64,000 nucleotides of DNA, taken from assembly GCA_965656875.1 (NCBI GenBank), contig CBFHMJ010000003.1, forward strand, positions 124,001-188,000, given 5' to 3'. This stretch comes from CBFHMJ01 sp965656875 (GTDB lineage Bacteria > Pseudomonadota > Gammaproteobacteria > Enterobacterales > Alteromonadaceae). The translations under genes and the position numbers were made by a program. The notes beneath the pieces were generated by a model. The model saw only the letters and a list, made by a program, of their open reading frames with translations. It was not told the origin of the DNA and made no database searches. Positions 8,407 through 18,119 of the stretch are shown piece by piece; position 1 is the first letter of the stretch, and each line of letters begins with the position of its first letter.

Positions 8407-11400
8407 ATGGGTAATTTTGTGAGTCAGAATCCTGTTCCAGAAAAGTTTGGTACCCGTTCGTTAAGTATACGAATTTCATTCCTGATTTTTGTATTTTGCA
8501 TCATGACAGGCAGCATCGGTGCTTATCTGATGTTGACGGCCGAGAAAAATCAGCTGATAAACCAGGAGCATCGATTTTTATCCATGATCAGTCTTCGCTA
8601 TACCAACCAGTTCTCCCGGTTGATGGAAGACAAAATTGATCTCGCCCGTTCAGCTAATAGCGTGGTCAGAAGTGCGCTATTCAATAACCCTCCCGATACA
8701 TCATTACCCACGATTAACCTTACCCCGGACCCGGATGGCGGTATTCGCAGTAGCGATCATTTCAGTGCTGCTTACATGCCTGAGAGTGATTTTACGGGTG
8801 ACTATAAGTATCTGTTTAGTGATTCCGAAAGACTATGGCGAAATATTGCCCCGGTGATGACGGAACAGTTTTTTAATTATTACCTGATCACCAAAGACAA
8901 CTTTATTCGCATTACGCCTAAAGATGTCGCCTTTATGGTGGGGGAAGAGAATCGTTTCAAATACACCACATACTTCGATCTGGCTGGGCCGGAGAAAAAT
9001 CCACAACGACGTCCGGTGTGGACACCAGTTTATTTCAATGAAATCTGGTCTCAATGGATGACTAGTTTGCTGGTGCCTGTTTATAAGAATTTTCGTTTAG
9101 TGGCTTTGACGGGCAGTGATTTTGTTTTAGATAATATTTTCAATAATTTCAGAGAGTTGGCTGGCGCAGAAAACGGTCGCCAGATATTTTTGTTTGACCA
9201 GTCCGGCACTATGTTGATATCGCCAGATTTTGCTAATCGTCAGCCAGTTTTTGATTCGGTTAGTGAAGCTCAGCAAAATGTTCTGAATGCTCAACTGGCT
9301 GAATTAATGAAAGAAGCCGCAGAATCAGGCAAACAGGAAATTGCCGGTGATTATATGTTTGATGGCACCCACTATTTAGTCAATACAAGACTGATTGAAG
9401 AAATGGGTTGGTATGTTGCTGTATATAATCAGAAAGAAGAAGCGTTATCACCTTACTACCAGTTAAGAACTCGATTGATCGTCGTGTTCCTCGTTACGGC
9501 TGCCATTATCGGATTCCTGTTACAACAAGCGCTTTATCACATGGGATTAAAGCGGATTAATGCGCTGGTTCAAACGGCGTGTCAGCTGGCAGAAGGTAAC
9601 TGGTCAGTAAGAATGCCCAAACCGCGAAACGATGAAATTGGAGCCCTGAGCAAAGCCTTTGCCAAGATGGCCGGGAACATCAATGAGTTGTTCGAAGGTT
9701 TGCATATTCGAATGGAAGAAAAGGAAAAGGCCGAGAAATCTGCTCGCAAGCTCTCCAAAGCGGTTGCGTATAGTAGTAACGGAATTGTAATTACTGATCA
9801 GCAACTTATGATTGAGTACGTCAATCCGAAATTCTGCGAAATGACCGGACGAACAGAGACTTATTATAAGGAAGTTTCCGTATTCGATATCATTGCTCAG
9901 GATATGGCATTTTTATCTGAAGACATCCGGGAAACAATCAGAGTACGGGAACAATGGCGCGGCGATATTCTGTTAAAAACCCGCAATAAAGCGATTTGGA
10001 TTACGTTATCTATCGCGCCTATCTTCGGCAATGAAGGTGAAGTCACTAACTATGTTTGTTCTGCTCAGGACATCTCATTTATCAAAGAAAGCCAGCGCAA
10101 AATGGAACAACTGGCTTATTACGATGTACTGACCGGTCTGGCTAATCGCACATACTTCAAGATGGAATTAAAGAAGTCGCTCGCATTGTCGCAACGTGGC
10201 CATTATTCATTCGCATTGTTCTATTTTGATTTAGATGAATTTAAACGCATTAACGACACATTAGGTCATGATGTTGGTGATAAATTGTTGGTCGAAGTTG
10301 CCAGACGCTTGAAAGACCGTCTGAGAACAGAAGATACGATTTCTCGATTGGGCGGTGATGAATTTGCCATTCTGTTAAGTGGTGCAAAAGAGAAGTTTGA
10401 AGTTCAAAAAGTGGCGGAAGTTATTCAAACGATTCTGGTTAAGCCATTCAGGCTGGCAAACAATGAAGTGTTTGTCAGCGCCAGTATCGGTATCACCATG
10501 GCACCGTTTGACAGCGATGATGAAGAAGCTTTGCTGAAACGTGCTGACCTGGCTATGTATGAAGCCAAACGGCTGGGCAAAAACACCTATTATTTCTACA
10601 GTAATGAGCTGGATGTTGCAGCCAAAGACCAGTTAATTATAGAAAACGAACTTCGTGTGGCGTTGAAAGATAATCAGCTGGAGCTTTACTATCAACCTCA
10701 GATAGATACCCGCACCGGAAAAATAGTCGGTCTGGAAGCGCTTATTCGCTGGCGTCATCCGGAAAAAGGCATGATCCCACCAATCAAGTTTATCCCTATT
10801 GCAGAAATGACCGGGCTGGTGGTGCAACTGGGTGAATGGGTGTTGTGGGAAGCTTGTAAGTTTGCGCAATTCATCAACAAAGAGTATCACTTTGATGGAA
10901 AAGTCGCGGTGAACTTATCGGCTCGTCAGTTCAAAGAATTAAACCTGCCGATGCAAGTGAGCCACATTCTGCAAGAGACTGGATTAGATGCACGCAGTCT
11001 TGGGTTGGAAATTACTGAAAGTATGCTGATGGGTGACATTGAAGCCGCTATTCGTCAGTTGCATGATTTGAAAAATCTTGGTTTGAATCTGTCAATTGAT
11101 GACTTCGGTACCGGTTATTCATCATTAAGTTATCTGAAACGATTCCCGGTCGATATTATTAAAGTTGATCGCTCTTTTATTAAAGATATTCCGAAAGACA
11201 GAAGCGATTTAGAAATTGCTTCAGCCATTATCGCAATGGGGCAAAAACTGAATATTGGGATTGTTGCTGAAGGGGTGGAATCTGAACCACAAATTGATTT
11301 CCTCCAGAAAAATCGTTGTTACGTTGTTCAGGGTTATTACTACAGCCCACCGTTAACAGCCAATGGTATTGAAGAATTATTACGAAATCATAGCGGTTAT

Positions 11401-11448
11401 ATACATGCTGCTAACAAAGAGGACGAGCGACAACTGGTATCCGGTTGA
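8407..11448 (+). CDS. Membrane-bound diguanylate cyclase/phosphodiesterase (sensor-HAMP-PAS-GGDEF-EAL)
   Basis: A 1013-residue c-di-GMP turnover protein. Order: cytoplasmic start, membrane segment (about 24-45), a periplasmic Cache-like sensor of about 300 residues, second membrane segment (about 357-376), HAMP (about 383-435), PAS (about 447-560), GGDEF and EAL. The cyclase site RLGGDEF (GGDEF at 649-653) is intact and preceded by RTED five residues upstream, the usual inhibitory-site arrangement. The phosphodiesterase site is also intact (EAL at 777-779, VNLSARQF, LEITES, IDDFGTGYSS), so both activities are possible. ATG 8407 has no clear ribosome binding site; GTG 8419 is an alternative start. 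It stands alone between long intergenic gaps. Confidence 0.96.
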   Translation: MGNFVSQNPVPEKFGTRSLSIRISFLIFVFCIMTGSIGAYLMLTAEKNQLINQEHRFLSMISLRYTNQFSRLMEDKIDLARSANSVVRSALFNNPPDTSLPTINLTPDPDGGIRSSDHFSAAYMPESDFTGDYKYLFSDSERLWRNIAPVMTEQFFNYYLITKDNFIRITPKDVAFMVGEENRFKYTTYFDLAGPEKNPQRRPVWTPVYFNEIWSQWMTSLLVPVYKNFRLVALTGSDFVLDNIFNNFRELAGAENGRQIFLFDQSGTMLISPDFANRQPVFDSVSEAQQNVLNAQLAELMKEAAESGKQEIAGDYMFDGTHYLVNTRLIEEMGWYVAVYNQKEEALSPYYQLRTRLIVVFLVTAAIIGFLLQQALYHMGLKRINALVQTACQLAEGNWSVRMPKPRNDEIGALSKAFAKMAGNINELFEGLHIRMEEKEKAEKSARKLSKAVAYSSNGIVITDQQLMIEYVNPKFCEMTGRTETYYKEVSVFDIIAQDMAFLSEDIRETIRVREQWRGDILLKTRNKAIWITLSIAPIFGNEGEVTNYVCSAQDISFIKESQRKMEQLAYYDVLTGLANRTYFKMELKKSLALSQRGHYSFALFYFDLDEFKRINDTLGHDVGDKLLVEVARRLKDRLRTEDTISRLGGDEFAILLSGAKEKFEVQKVAEVIQTILVKPFRLANNEVFVSASIGITMAPFDSDDEEALLKRADLAMYEAKRLGKNTYYFYSNELDVAAKDQLIIENELRVALKDNQLELYYQPQIDTRTGKIVGLEALIRWRHPEKGMIPPIKFIPIAEMTGLVVQLGEWVLWEACKFAQFINKEYHFDGKVAVNLSARQFKELNLPMQVSHILQETGLDARSLGLEITESMLMGDIEAAIRQLHDLKNLGLNLSIDDFGTGYSSLSYLKRFPVDIIKVDRSFIKDIPKDRSDLEIASAIIAMGQKLNIGIVAEGVESEPQIDFLQKNRCYVVQGYYYSPPLTANGIEELLRNHSGYIHAANKEDERQLVSG

Positions 11449-11680
11449 CGTTTAACCTGACAGTTAAGGTTTCTATCCTTTTCAGTGGCAATCATTGATC
11501 TTTTAAGCTAGTTTCCCTGCTTGATGCGTTGAATGTAGGTACTTTTTTCAAGCTTACATTCAACTCTGTTAACCATCCTGAGTGATACGTCTCACCGTTG
11601 GCTACAGACGGTACCGAGATTGACGACATTCGCTTTGGATAGTGCGAACGGTTATACAGATAATGACAGCAGGAATACCA

Positions 11681-14600
11681 ATGACAAACACATATCACAA
11701 ACTGGCACTTTGTGTACTGGCTGGCACACTGTCGATGCAGGCAGCAGCAGACCAGACGACAGAGAAGCATGGTATTGTCGATAAATCATCGACAGCTATT
11801 GCACTGACAAACGCCAATCTAATTTCACCAACGGGCAAATCAATCAATAATGCGACAGTTCTAATTCGAGACGGCCGTATTATTGACGTGGCAAAAGGTA
11901 AAGCCGCTCCTGCTGGCTTTAAAACCTATGATTTAACAGGTTATAACCTGTATCCGGGCTTTATCGACCCGTATACCCAGTACGGTATGCCGAAGGATAA
12001 AAAAGAGAAAGCGGCCGCTGGCCGTGAAAAACCGGTTTATTACAATCAGCGTTTAGGTGGTAATGCGTCGAATGATGCGATCAAACCTGAAATTGACTGG
12101 GTATCTAAGTTTGATACAAAAGGCGCAAACGGTAAAAAAATGATGAAGCTTGGCTTCACGACCGTTCAAAGTGCTAAATTTGACGGCATTATGCGTGGTC
12201 AGGGGTTTGTGACTTCCACAAAAGCTGACATTCCTAACGATGTTATTTACGACGCAAATACCAATCACTTTCTTTCTTTCCACAAAGGCTCATCAAAGCA
12301 AAGCTATCCATCGTCGTTGATGGGAAGTATTGCGCTTATCCGTCAGACGTTCGCCGATGCAAACTGGTATCAGCAAGCCTGGGGTAAACAAGATACGCGT
12401 TATTTCGGTGAGAAAATCGAATATAACGCCGCACTTGAAGCCATCGCTGAAATGAAAAAAGCAGGCATTATCTTTGAGACGAACGAAGATCAGGATATTT
12501 TCCGCGCTGCTGAGCTATTAAATGAATTTGGCTACAACGGAACGTTTATCGCGTCGGGCTATGAATACACTCGCGCTAATGATTTAAAAGCGATCAAAGC
12601 ATCATTAATTGTGCCGGTTGATTTTCCTTCATCACCTGCGGTGCAAACGGTATCTGGTGAACTGGATGTTGGTTTAGGTCAGCTTCGTCACTGGGAACGT
12701 GCGCCTACAAATCCGGCTTCATTAGAAGATGCAGGCGTGCCTTTCGCGTTTACGCAATATCGTCTTGATAAGCCTGAAAAGTATTTCTGGAAAAATATTC
12801 GCAAAGCTGTAAAAGCAGGTTTGAGTGAGAAAACAGCCTTGCAGGCGCTGACAACGGTACCGGCAAAAATCGCTGGTGTTAGTAATCAGGTCGGTCAGGT
12901 TAAAAAAGGCTATATGGCTGACCTGGTTATCAGTAAAGGTAACCTGTTTGAAAAAGGTAAAATTGTTGCGGTATTAAGCCAGGGTAACTACGTTGAATTT
13001 GCTGGACTGAATGCAAAAGAATATCCAGGGCAATATGATTTAACGGTTGCGGGTAAAGCGTCAGTGTTGACGTTGAAAAAAGACAAAAGCAGCAGTAAGT
13101 CGAAGACCGTTAAATACAAAGGCAAGTTAGAGATTGATGGTACATCAATCAAGCTAAGCAATATTAAAGCAAGCAAACTGGGCGTGAGTTTTACGGCTAA
13201 TCTGACGAACGCAGGGATTAACGGCGTGGCTCGTTTCAGCGGTATGCACACTGGAGAGGCGTTAGCGTTACGTTATCAATTGCCTGATGGTTCATCTCAT
13301 GATGTGTCGGCAACAAAACAGCCAAAACCTGCAAAAGCCAGTAAACCGGCTCAGGATCACACGTTAGTCTCTCAACTAACTTACCCGAACATTGCGTATG
13401 GTCTGACTGAACGACCAACCACCGAAAATCTTCATATCAAGAATGCAACAGTCTGGACATCTGATCAGGCAGGTGTTCTGGAAAATACCGATATCCTTGT
13501 TAGCAAAGGTAAGTTTAAGAAGCTTGGTAAAAATCTGAAAACACCTTCTGGCTACCGTGTGATTGATGGTACAGGCAAACACGTTACGGCCGGTATTATT
13601 GATGAGCACTCACACATTGCTATTCAGGGCGGTGTAAATGAAGGCACATCAGCAACAACATCAGAAGTGCGTATTGGCGATGTCGTGAATGCGGAAGACT
13701 TTGCGATTTACCGTGGTCTTGCTGGTGGTGTGACTGCCGCTCAGTTATTACATGGTTCAGCAAACCCGGTTGGCGGCCAGGCGCAAACGATCAAATTGCG
13801 CTGGGGTGAACGTGCTAACAACCTTAAATTTGTTGAAACACCGGCGAGCATTAAATTCGCTCTGGGTGAAAACGTAAAACAAAGTAACTGGGGTGAGCTG
13901 TTTAACATTCGTTATCCACAAACTCGTATTGGTGTCGATACGATCATTCGTGACAATTTCCAGGCGGCTAAAGAATACAAAGCGCAATGGGAAGCGTGGG
14001 ATGATTTAAGTCGAAGCAAAAAGAAAAAAGTCGCGCCACCACGTAAAGACTATCGTCTGGAAGCACTGGTTGAGATCCTTGACGGTGACCGCAACATTCA
14101 CACTCACTCCTATGTTCAAAGCGAAATTTTGAATCTGATTAAGATTGCTGATGACATGGGCTTTAAAGTTCAGACATTCACGCACATTCTTGAAGGATAC
14201 AAAGCAGCGGATGAAATGGTCGCACACGGTGCAGGCGGTAGTACGTTTGCAGACTGGTGGGCTTATAAATTTGAAGTGTATGACGCGATTCCTGGCAACG
14301 CTTGTTTAATGCAAGACAAAGGCGTGGTTGTTTCAATCAATTCAGACAGTACTGACTTACAACGTCACCTGAATCAGGAAGCGGCTAAATCCATGGTTTA
14401 TTGTGGAATGGATGCTGAAGATGCCTGGAATATGGTCACGATTAATCCGGCTAAACAGTTAAAAATCGATCATCTGGTTGGTTCGATTAAAGCGGGTAAG
14501 CAAGCTGACTTTGTTATCTGGAACAATAACCCGTTATCGGTTTATGCCAAAGTTGAACAAACCTGGATTGATGGCAAGAAATACTTCGATCTGGATACCG

Positions 14601-14800
14601 ATGCTGCAATGACCGCTGCCATTGAAAAAGAATATGACGCCCTGGTTCAAAAAGCACTGTTAGCGGATGATCCGGCTGACATGAAGGGTAGTCAGGCAAA
14701 ACGTAAGCAGCCAGTCTGGCACTGTGAAGACTTACATGGATTTGGTACGGATCACTGGTTAGAACATAACGTGATTCACGTTGGTAGTCATTCACATTAA
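11681..14800 (+). CDS. Exported tandem amidohydrolase (two amidohydrolase modules)
   Basis: A Sec signal peptide (MTNTYHKLALCVLAG, cleavage near AAADQ) is followed by two amidohydrolase-superfamily modules in 1039 residues. The first (to about 480) has the fold landmarks, but the metal HxH is replaced in PGFIDPYTQYG, so it is probably inactive. The second (from about 590) keeps DEHSH (His643 and His645), HTHSY, the THILEG His and an INSDS Asp, so it should bind metal and hydrolyse a cyclic amide or peptide-like bond in the periplasm. ATG 11681 is chosen over GTG 11642 because AGGAA precedes it and the signal peptide starts there. It is followed 18 bases later by a second amidohydrolase gene. 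Confidence 0.88.
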   Translation: MTNTYHKLALCVLAGTLSMQAAADQTTEKHGIVDKSSTAIALTNANLISPTGKSINNATVLIRDGRIIDVAKGKAAPAGFKTYDLTGYNLYPGFIDPYTQYGMPKDKKEKAAAGREKPVYYNQRLGGNASNDAIKPEIDWVSKFDTKGANGKKMMKLGFTTVQSAKFDGIMRGQGFVTSTKADIPNDVIYDANTNHFLSFHKGSSKQSYPSSLMGSIALIRQTFADANWYQQAWGKQDTRYFGEKIEYNAALEAIAEMKKAGIIFETNEDQDIFRAAELLNEFGYNGTFIASGYEYTRANDLKAIKASLIVPVDFPSSPAVQTVSGELDVGLGQLRHWERAPTNPASLEDAGVPFAFTQYRLDKPEKYFWKNIRKAVKAGLSEKTALQALTTVPAKIAGVSNQVGQVKKGYMADLVISKGNLFEKGKIVAVLSQGNYVEFAGLNAKEYPGQYDLTVAGKASVLTLKKDKSSSKSKTVKYKGKLEIDGTSIKLSNIKASKLGVSFTANLTNAGINGVARFSGMHTGEALALRYQLPDGSSHDVSATKQPKPAKASKPAQDHTLVSQLTYPNIAYGLTERPTTENLHIKNATVWTSDQAGVLENTDILVSKGKFKKLGKNLKTPSGYRVIDGTGKHVTAGIIDEHSHIAIQGGVNEGTSATTSEVRIGDVVNAEDFAIYRGLAGGVTAAQLLHGSANPVGGQAQTIKLRWGERANNLKFVETPASIKFALGENVKQSNWGELFNIRYPQTRIGVDTIIRDNFQAAKEYKAQWEAWDDLSRSKKKKVAPPRKDYRLEALVEILDGDRNIHTHSYVQSEILNLIKIADDMGFKVQTFTHILEGYKAADEMVAHGAGGSTFADWWAYKFEVYDAIPGNACLMQDKGVVVSINSDSTDLQRHLNQEAAKSMVYCGMDAEDAWNMVTINPAKQLKIDHLVGSIKAGKQADFVIWNNNPLSVYAKVEQTWIDGKKYFDLDTDAAMTAAIEKEYDALVQKALLADDPADMKGSQAKRKQPVWHCEDLHGFGTDHWLEHNVIHVGSHSH

Positions 14801-14818
14801 CAGACGAGGTAGACAGAC

Positions 14819-16114
14819 ATGAAACGTTTAACGTCATTGATTAAATCTGCACTAATGGGTGCAGCGTGTGTCGCTACAGCTTCTGTAATGGCGCATGACA
14901 TGGTTCCGGGTAAAGCGCAAACACAACCCATTCTTCTAACGAATGGTACGGTGTTTACGATTAGCGACGGAACTAAAAAAGACACAGATATCCTGATTGT
15001 TGACGGCAAAATCGCAAAAGTTGGACAAGATTTGTCGGCATCTGATGCCAAAGTGATTGACCTGGCCGGGCAACACGTTTATCCGGGACTGGTTGCATTA
15101 TCCACACAACTGGGTCTGGTTGAAATTGGCGCGGTCCGTTCAACACGAGATCTGAAAGAAGTCTCGAACACCAATCCGGATGTGAATGCCCGCGTTGCAT
15201 TCAATGTTGATTCTGAAATCATCCCAACCATTCGTTCAAATGGTGTTTCGTATGCTCAGGTTTATCCGGATGGCAACCTGTTAATGGGTCAGTCGAGCAT
15301 CATGAACCTTGATGGCTGGGATTTTGATGATGCCACGGTTGCTGCATCAACTGGTTTGCACATCAAGTGGCCTGCGACACGCGTGTCGAAAGGCTGGTGG
15401 GTGAGTGCAACGCCAGAACAACAGAAAAAAGCGGCAATGAAAAAACTGAAGGATCTGGCGGATTACTTCGGTAAAGCTCAGGCTTATTTTGACGCGGAAA
15501 AAGCGGGTATCAATCGAGGAAAAGATTCTCGTTGGGATGCCATGATTCCTGTGTTTGAAGGCGAGCGTGATGTGTACATTCATGCGAATGACGAGCGTCA
15601 GATTGAGCAAGCCTTGATGTTTAGTAAGCTTTACAACATCAAACCGATCATTGTTGGTGGTGAAGATGCCTGGCGTATGGCTGATGAACTGGCGGCTAAA
15701 CAAATTGAAGTGATTTATACCGCACCTTACGGCATTCCTTCTCGTGATAAAGAACGTTATGACCAGTTGTACGCAGCGCCAGCTGTGATGGCAAAAGCGG
15801 GTGTTCCATTTGCTATCGCGATTGATTCGACCTGGCCGGTGCGCAACCTGGCGTTTGCTGCGGGTAACGCCGTAACATTTGGTCTGGACAAAGATCAGGC
15901 GTTAAAAGCGATAACGCTGGACGCTGCAAAAATTGCAGGTGTTGATGACAAACTAGGCTCAATTGAGCCAGGTAAAGCTGCAACCCTGGTGATTTCAAAA
16001 GGCGACATCATGGACTTTATCGGGCATGACGTGAAAATGATGCTGATCGATGGTCGTGAAGTTGATTTGAATAATCGCCACAAACAACTGTACAACAAAT
16101 ATAAGCAGCGGTAA
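14819..16114 (+). CDS. Exported amidohydrolase-like protein with degenerate metal site
   Basis: 431 residues with a signal peptide (MKRLTSLIKSALMGAACVATASVMA) and an amidohydrolase fold: start of the composite domain at ILLTNGTVFTIS, PGLVALSTQLG where PGxIDxHxH is expected, YIHANDERQ keeping one His, and AIAIDSTWP keeping the late Asp. Loss of the HxH pair suggests reduced or no catalysis. It may partner the preceding two-module protein, whose first half is degenerate in the same place. Spacing of 18 bases and a GAGG ribosome site support one operon. Such pairs occur in marine gammaproteobacteria; the substrate is not established here. Confidence 0.85.
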   Translation: MKRLTSLIKSALMGAACVATASVMAHDMVPGKAQTQPILLTNGTVFTISDGTKKDTDILIVDGKIAKVGQDLSASDAKVIDLAGQHVYPGLVALSTQLGLVEIGAVRSTRDLKEVSNTNPDVNARVAFNVDSEIIPTIRSNGVSYAQVYPDGNLLMGQSSIMNLDGWDFDDATVAASTGLHIKWPATRVSKGWWVSATPEQQKKAAMKKLKDLADYFGKAQAYFDAEKAGINRGKDSRWDAMIPVFEGERDVYIHANDERQIEQALMFSKLYNIKPIIVGGEDAWRMADELAAKQIEVIYTAPYGIPSRDKERYDQLYAAPAVMAKAGVPFAIAIDSTWPVRNLAFAAGNAVTFGLDKDQALKAITLDAAKIAGVDDKLGSIEPGKAATLVISKGDIMDFIGHDVKMMLIDGREVDLNNRHKQLYNKYKQR

Positions 16115-16125
16115 TTTTCCGCTGC
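16105..16125 (+). terminator. GC-rich hairpin at the amidohydrolase operon end
   Basis: GCAGCGG and CCGCTGC form a 7-bp stem overlapping the stop codon region. No T run follows, so it may only protect the 3' end. Confidence 0.4.
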
Positions 16126-16153
16126 TCAAGAGCAGTTATTTACCAATAGTCTG

Positions 16154-16177
16154 AGCCCGGCATTTGCCGGGCTTTTT
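16154..16177 (+). terminator. Rho-independent terminator of the amidohydrolase operon
   Basis: AGCCCGGC, a 4-base loop and GCCGGGCT followed by a run of T form a classic terminator. Confidence 0.9.
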
Positions 16178-16192
16178 ATATCGTGTTGAAAA

Positions 16193-17053
16193 TCAGGATG
16201 AGCGGGTGTTTTCTGACGGGGCTTTTTCAGGTTTAGCGCGCTTTTTTGGGGTTGGAATATTGGGTTTATCGCAGTGTGATTTTTTGGCGGTGTTATAGAT
16301 TGGATTGGTTTGATCCAGTTGTCGGGTCAATGCCGAAATACGAGTTGATGTTGCCGGGTGCGTCGACATAAATTCCATTGGTGCTTTGCCATCGTTTGCT
16401 GCCGCCATGTTATGCCACAGTTTCACGCTGGCCGCAGGATTAAACCCTGCTTCGGCCATCAATGTTTGCCCGATATTATCAGCTTCAGATTCATGGGTTC
16501 GGCTGTAGGGCATTAAAATACCGTATTGTACACCCACGCCCAGTGCCGCTATCCATTTGTCGCTGTGATCGATTTTTTGGTCTTTTAACACCATAGCCGC
16601 GACGGACATACCGACACCAGCTGCTGCGCTGTGCGTCATGCGTTCGTTGCTGTGTTGAGCGATAACATGTCCAACTTCATGGCCGATAATTGCGGCTAAC
16701 TGGTCGTCATCCTCGGCTACATGCAAAATGCCGGTATAAACACCAATCTTTCCGCCGGGTAGGGCGAATGCATTAATTGCTTCATCATCGAATACGACAA
16801 CTTCCCATTCTCCCTGATGAACATTGGGAGATACTTTACGGGTGATAGCATCAGCAACACATTGTACGTATTGATTTGTAGCGCGGTGGGTGCTCACTGC
16901 TTGAGTTTGTTTCATCTCATCAAAGGTGGATTCTCCCATCGCATTCAGCTTTTCTGCCGGATACAACGTTAACTGACTACGTCCTGTTGGCGAGGTTGTT
17001 GTACAACCTGCAACAGCAAGTGCGGTAATTATCGGTAAGTATTTAATTTTCAT
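16193..17053 (-). CDS. M48 family metalloprotease lipoprotein (LoiP/YggG-like)
   Basis: 286 residues beginning MKIKYLPIITALAVAGC, a lipoprotein signal with the lipid-modified Cys at about 17. The zinc protease motif HEVGH (His125, Glu126, His129) and a downstream ESEAD supplying the third ligand place it in peptidase family M48. AINAFALPGGKIGVYTG is typical of the BepA/LoiP branch, which degrades misfolded outer-membrane proteins in the periplasm. The Lys/Pro-rich C-terminal tail is unstructured. It is convergent with the amidohydrolase operon. Family certain; the specific orthologue is not. Confidence 0.93.
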   Translation of the reverse strand: MKIKYLPIITALAVAGCTTTSPTGRSQLTLYPAEKLNAMGESTFDEMKQTQAVSTHRATNQYVQCVADAITRKVSPNVHQGEWEVVVFDDEAINAFALPGGKIGVYTGILHVAEDDDQLAAIIGHEVGHVIAQHSNERMTHSAAAGVGMSVAAMVLKDQKIDHSDKWIAALGVGVQYGILMPYSRTHESEADNIGQTLMAEAGFNPAASVKLWHNMAAANDGKAPMEFMSTHPATSTRISALTRQLDQTNPIYNTAKKSHCDKPNIPTPKKRAKPEKAPSENTRSS

Positions 17054-17398
17054 CGTGAAGTCACATCCTGTCTTTAAGTGCCGCCATTAAATTCAAACAC
17101 GGTTTACATTGGTAAGACGCTAAGTCATGCCAAATAAACATGAAAGTATAAAGCCGTCTATCGGGTTATTATACAAACCAGTCGTTGTGTGGCGATGGGT
17201 AGTTAATACGGCGTATTTTACGGTTTTGTTGCTATTTTGCTATCAAAGATTGTTCTCATTCCCTGTATTAGTTACACTCTTCGCTCAGTTCAACCCTGAT
17301 GTAGCTATAAGCTTATAGTGCAACTTTAGTGTTAGCCATGATAAGTAGCGAGTAACTCGTTGCAACATTGAGGATGAACATAATCACCAGGAGGATGT
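17054..17398. other. Intergenic region with a 14-bp palindrome
   Basis: About 345 bases between the protease and glutaredoxin genes, which are transcribed away from each other. CTATAAGCTTATAG at 17305-17318 is a perfect palindrome about 80 bases before the glutaredoxin start, so it may be an operator. A 63-codon ORF here has no ribosome site or family signal. Confidence 0.45.
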
Positions 17399-17773
17399 AT
17401 GGCAGAAGCCACATCGGCTCTGAGTGGGATTCTTCGTTTTTTCACGGGATGGATGAACAAAGAACCACTTCGTAGCCCAAAGGAGCAAGAAGCGTTGGAT
17501 GTCAGAACCAAAGATCTGGCGCTGTACCAAAGTTATTCTTGCCCGTTTTGCGTTAAGGTCAGACGCTTTTTTAACAAAAATGACCTGAACATTCATGTCA
17601 GGGATGCCAGAAACAATGCTGTTTATCGCAGGGAGTTGAAAGAGAAGGGGGGTAAAACCACGGTGCCTTGTCTTAAAATAAAGCACGCGGATGGACGCAT
17701 TGAATGGATGTATGAATCCGACGATATTATCCAGTACATAGCCGATAATTATCTGGAGAAATCTCTCCATTAA
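17399..17773 (+). CDS. Glutaredoxin-like protein
   Basis: 124 residues. An N-terminal extension of about 40 residues with a short hydrophobic stretch (LSGILRFFTGWM) precedes a glutaredoxin fold starting LALYQSYSCPFCVKVRRF. The active site is Cys48-Pro-Phe-Cys51. The cis-Pro is in TTVPCL, and YESDDIIQYI is the typical final helix. It would reduce disulfides or glutathione adducts. AGGAGG lies just before the ATG. It stands alone and ends with its own terminator. Confidence 0.92.
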   Translation: MAEATSALSGILRFFTGWMNKEPLRSPKEQEALDVRTKDLALYQSYSCPFCVKVRRFFNKNDLNIHVRDARNNAVYRRELKEKGGKTTVPCLKIKHADGRIEWMYESDDIIQYIADNYLEKSLH

Positions 17774-17800
17774 CGTCGGATAACCCAATCTGAAATAAGA

Positions 17801-17842
17801 AAGCCTGATGGTCGAGCGATGAAAAAACCATCAGGCTTTTTC
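17801..17842 (+). terminator. Terminator after the glutaredoxin gene
   Basis: AAGCCTGATGGT and ACCATCAGGCTT pair across a 14-base loop and are followed by TTTTC. Confidence 0.85.
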
Positions 17843-18119
17843 TTTTTTAACTCGTCAATTCCCGATATTTCGTGTTTTTCCCTGTTACTGGCGTGAATTA
17901 CCCAGCTGATGTCGCCGCCGGACCTGTTGTAACCACCGATTTAGCATAATGATAGTCGCCGTTGTTTTTACTGTCTGCGATCAGGAAATGTTGACCACAG
18001 GGAAGGTTGCTGACGGCGACCCGGCAAGGACGCATTTTTTTCTTAAGCAACGATGCTTGGGTATCTCAGCACTGACCGATTCTTCAGCCGATCCGATCGC
18101 GAAATCTGAGGATTCTGAT

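Noticed and set aside
8240..8479. 79-codon minus-strand ORF before the GGDEF-EAL gene
   Set aside because: Overlaps a real start and has composition of noncoding AT-rich DNA.
17127..17318. 63-codon ORF between protease and glutaredoxin genes
   Set aside because: No ribosome binding site, no family pattern, ends inside a palindrome.
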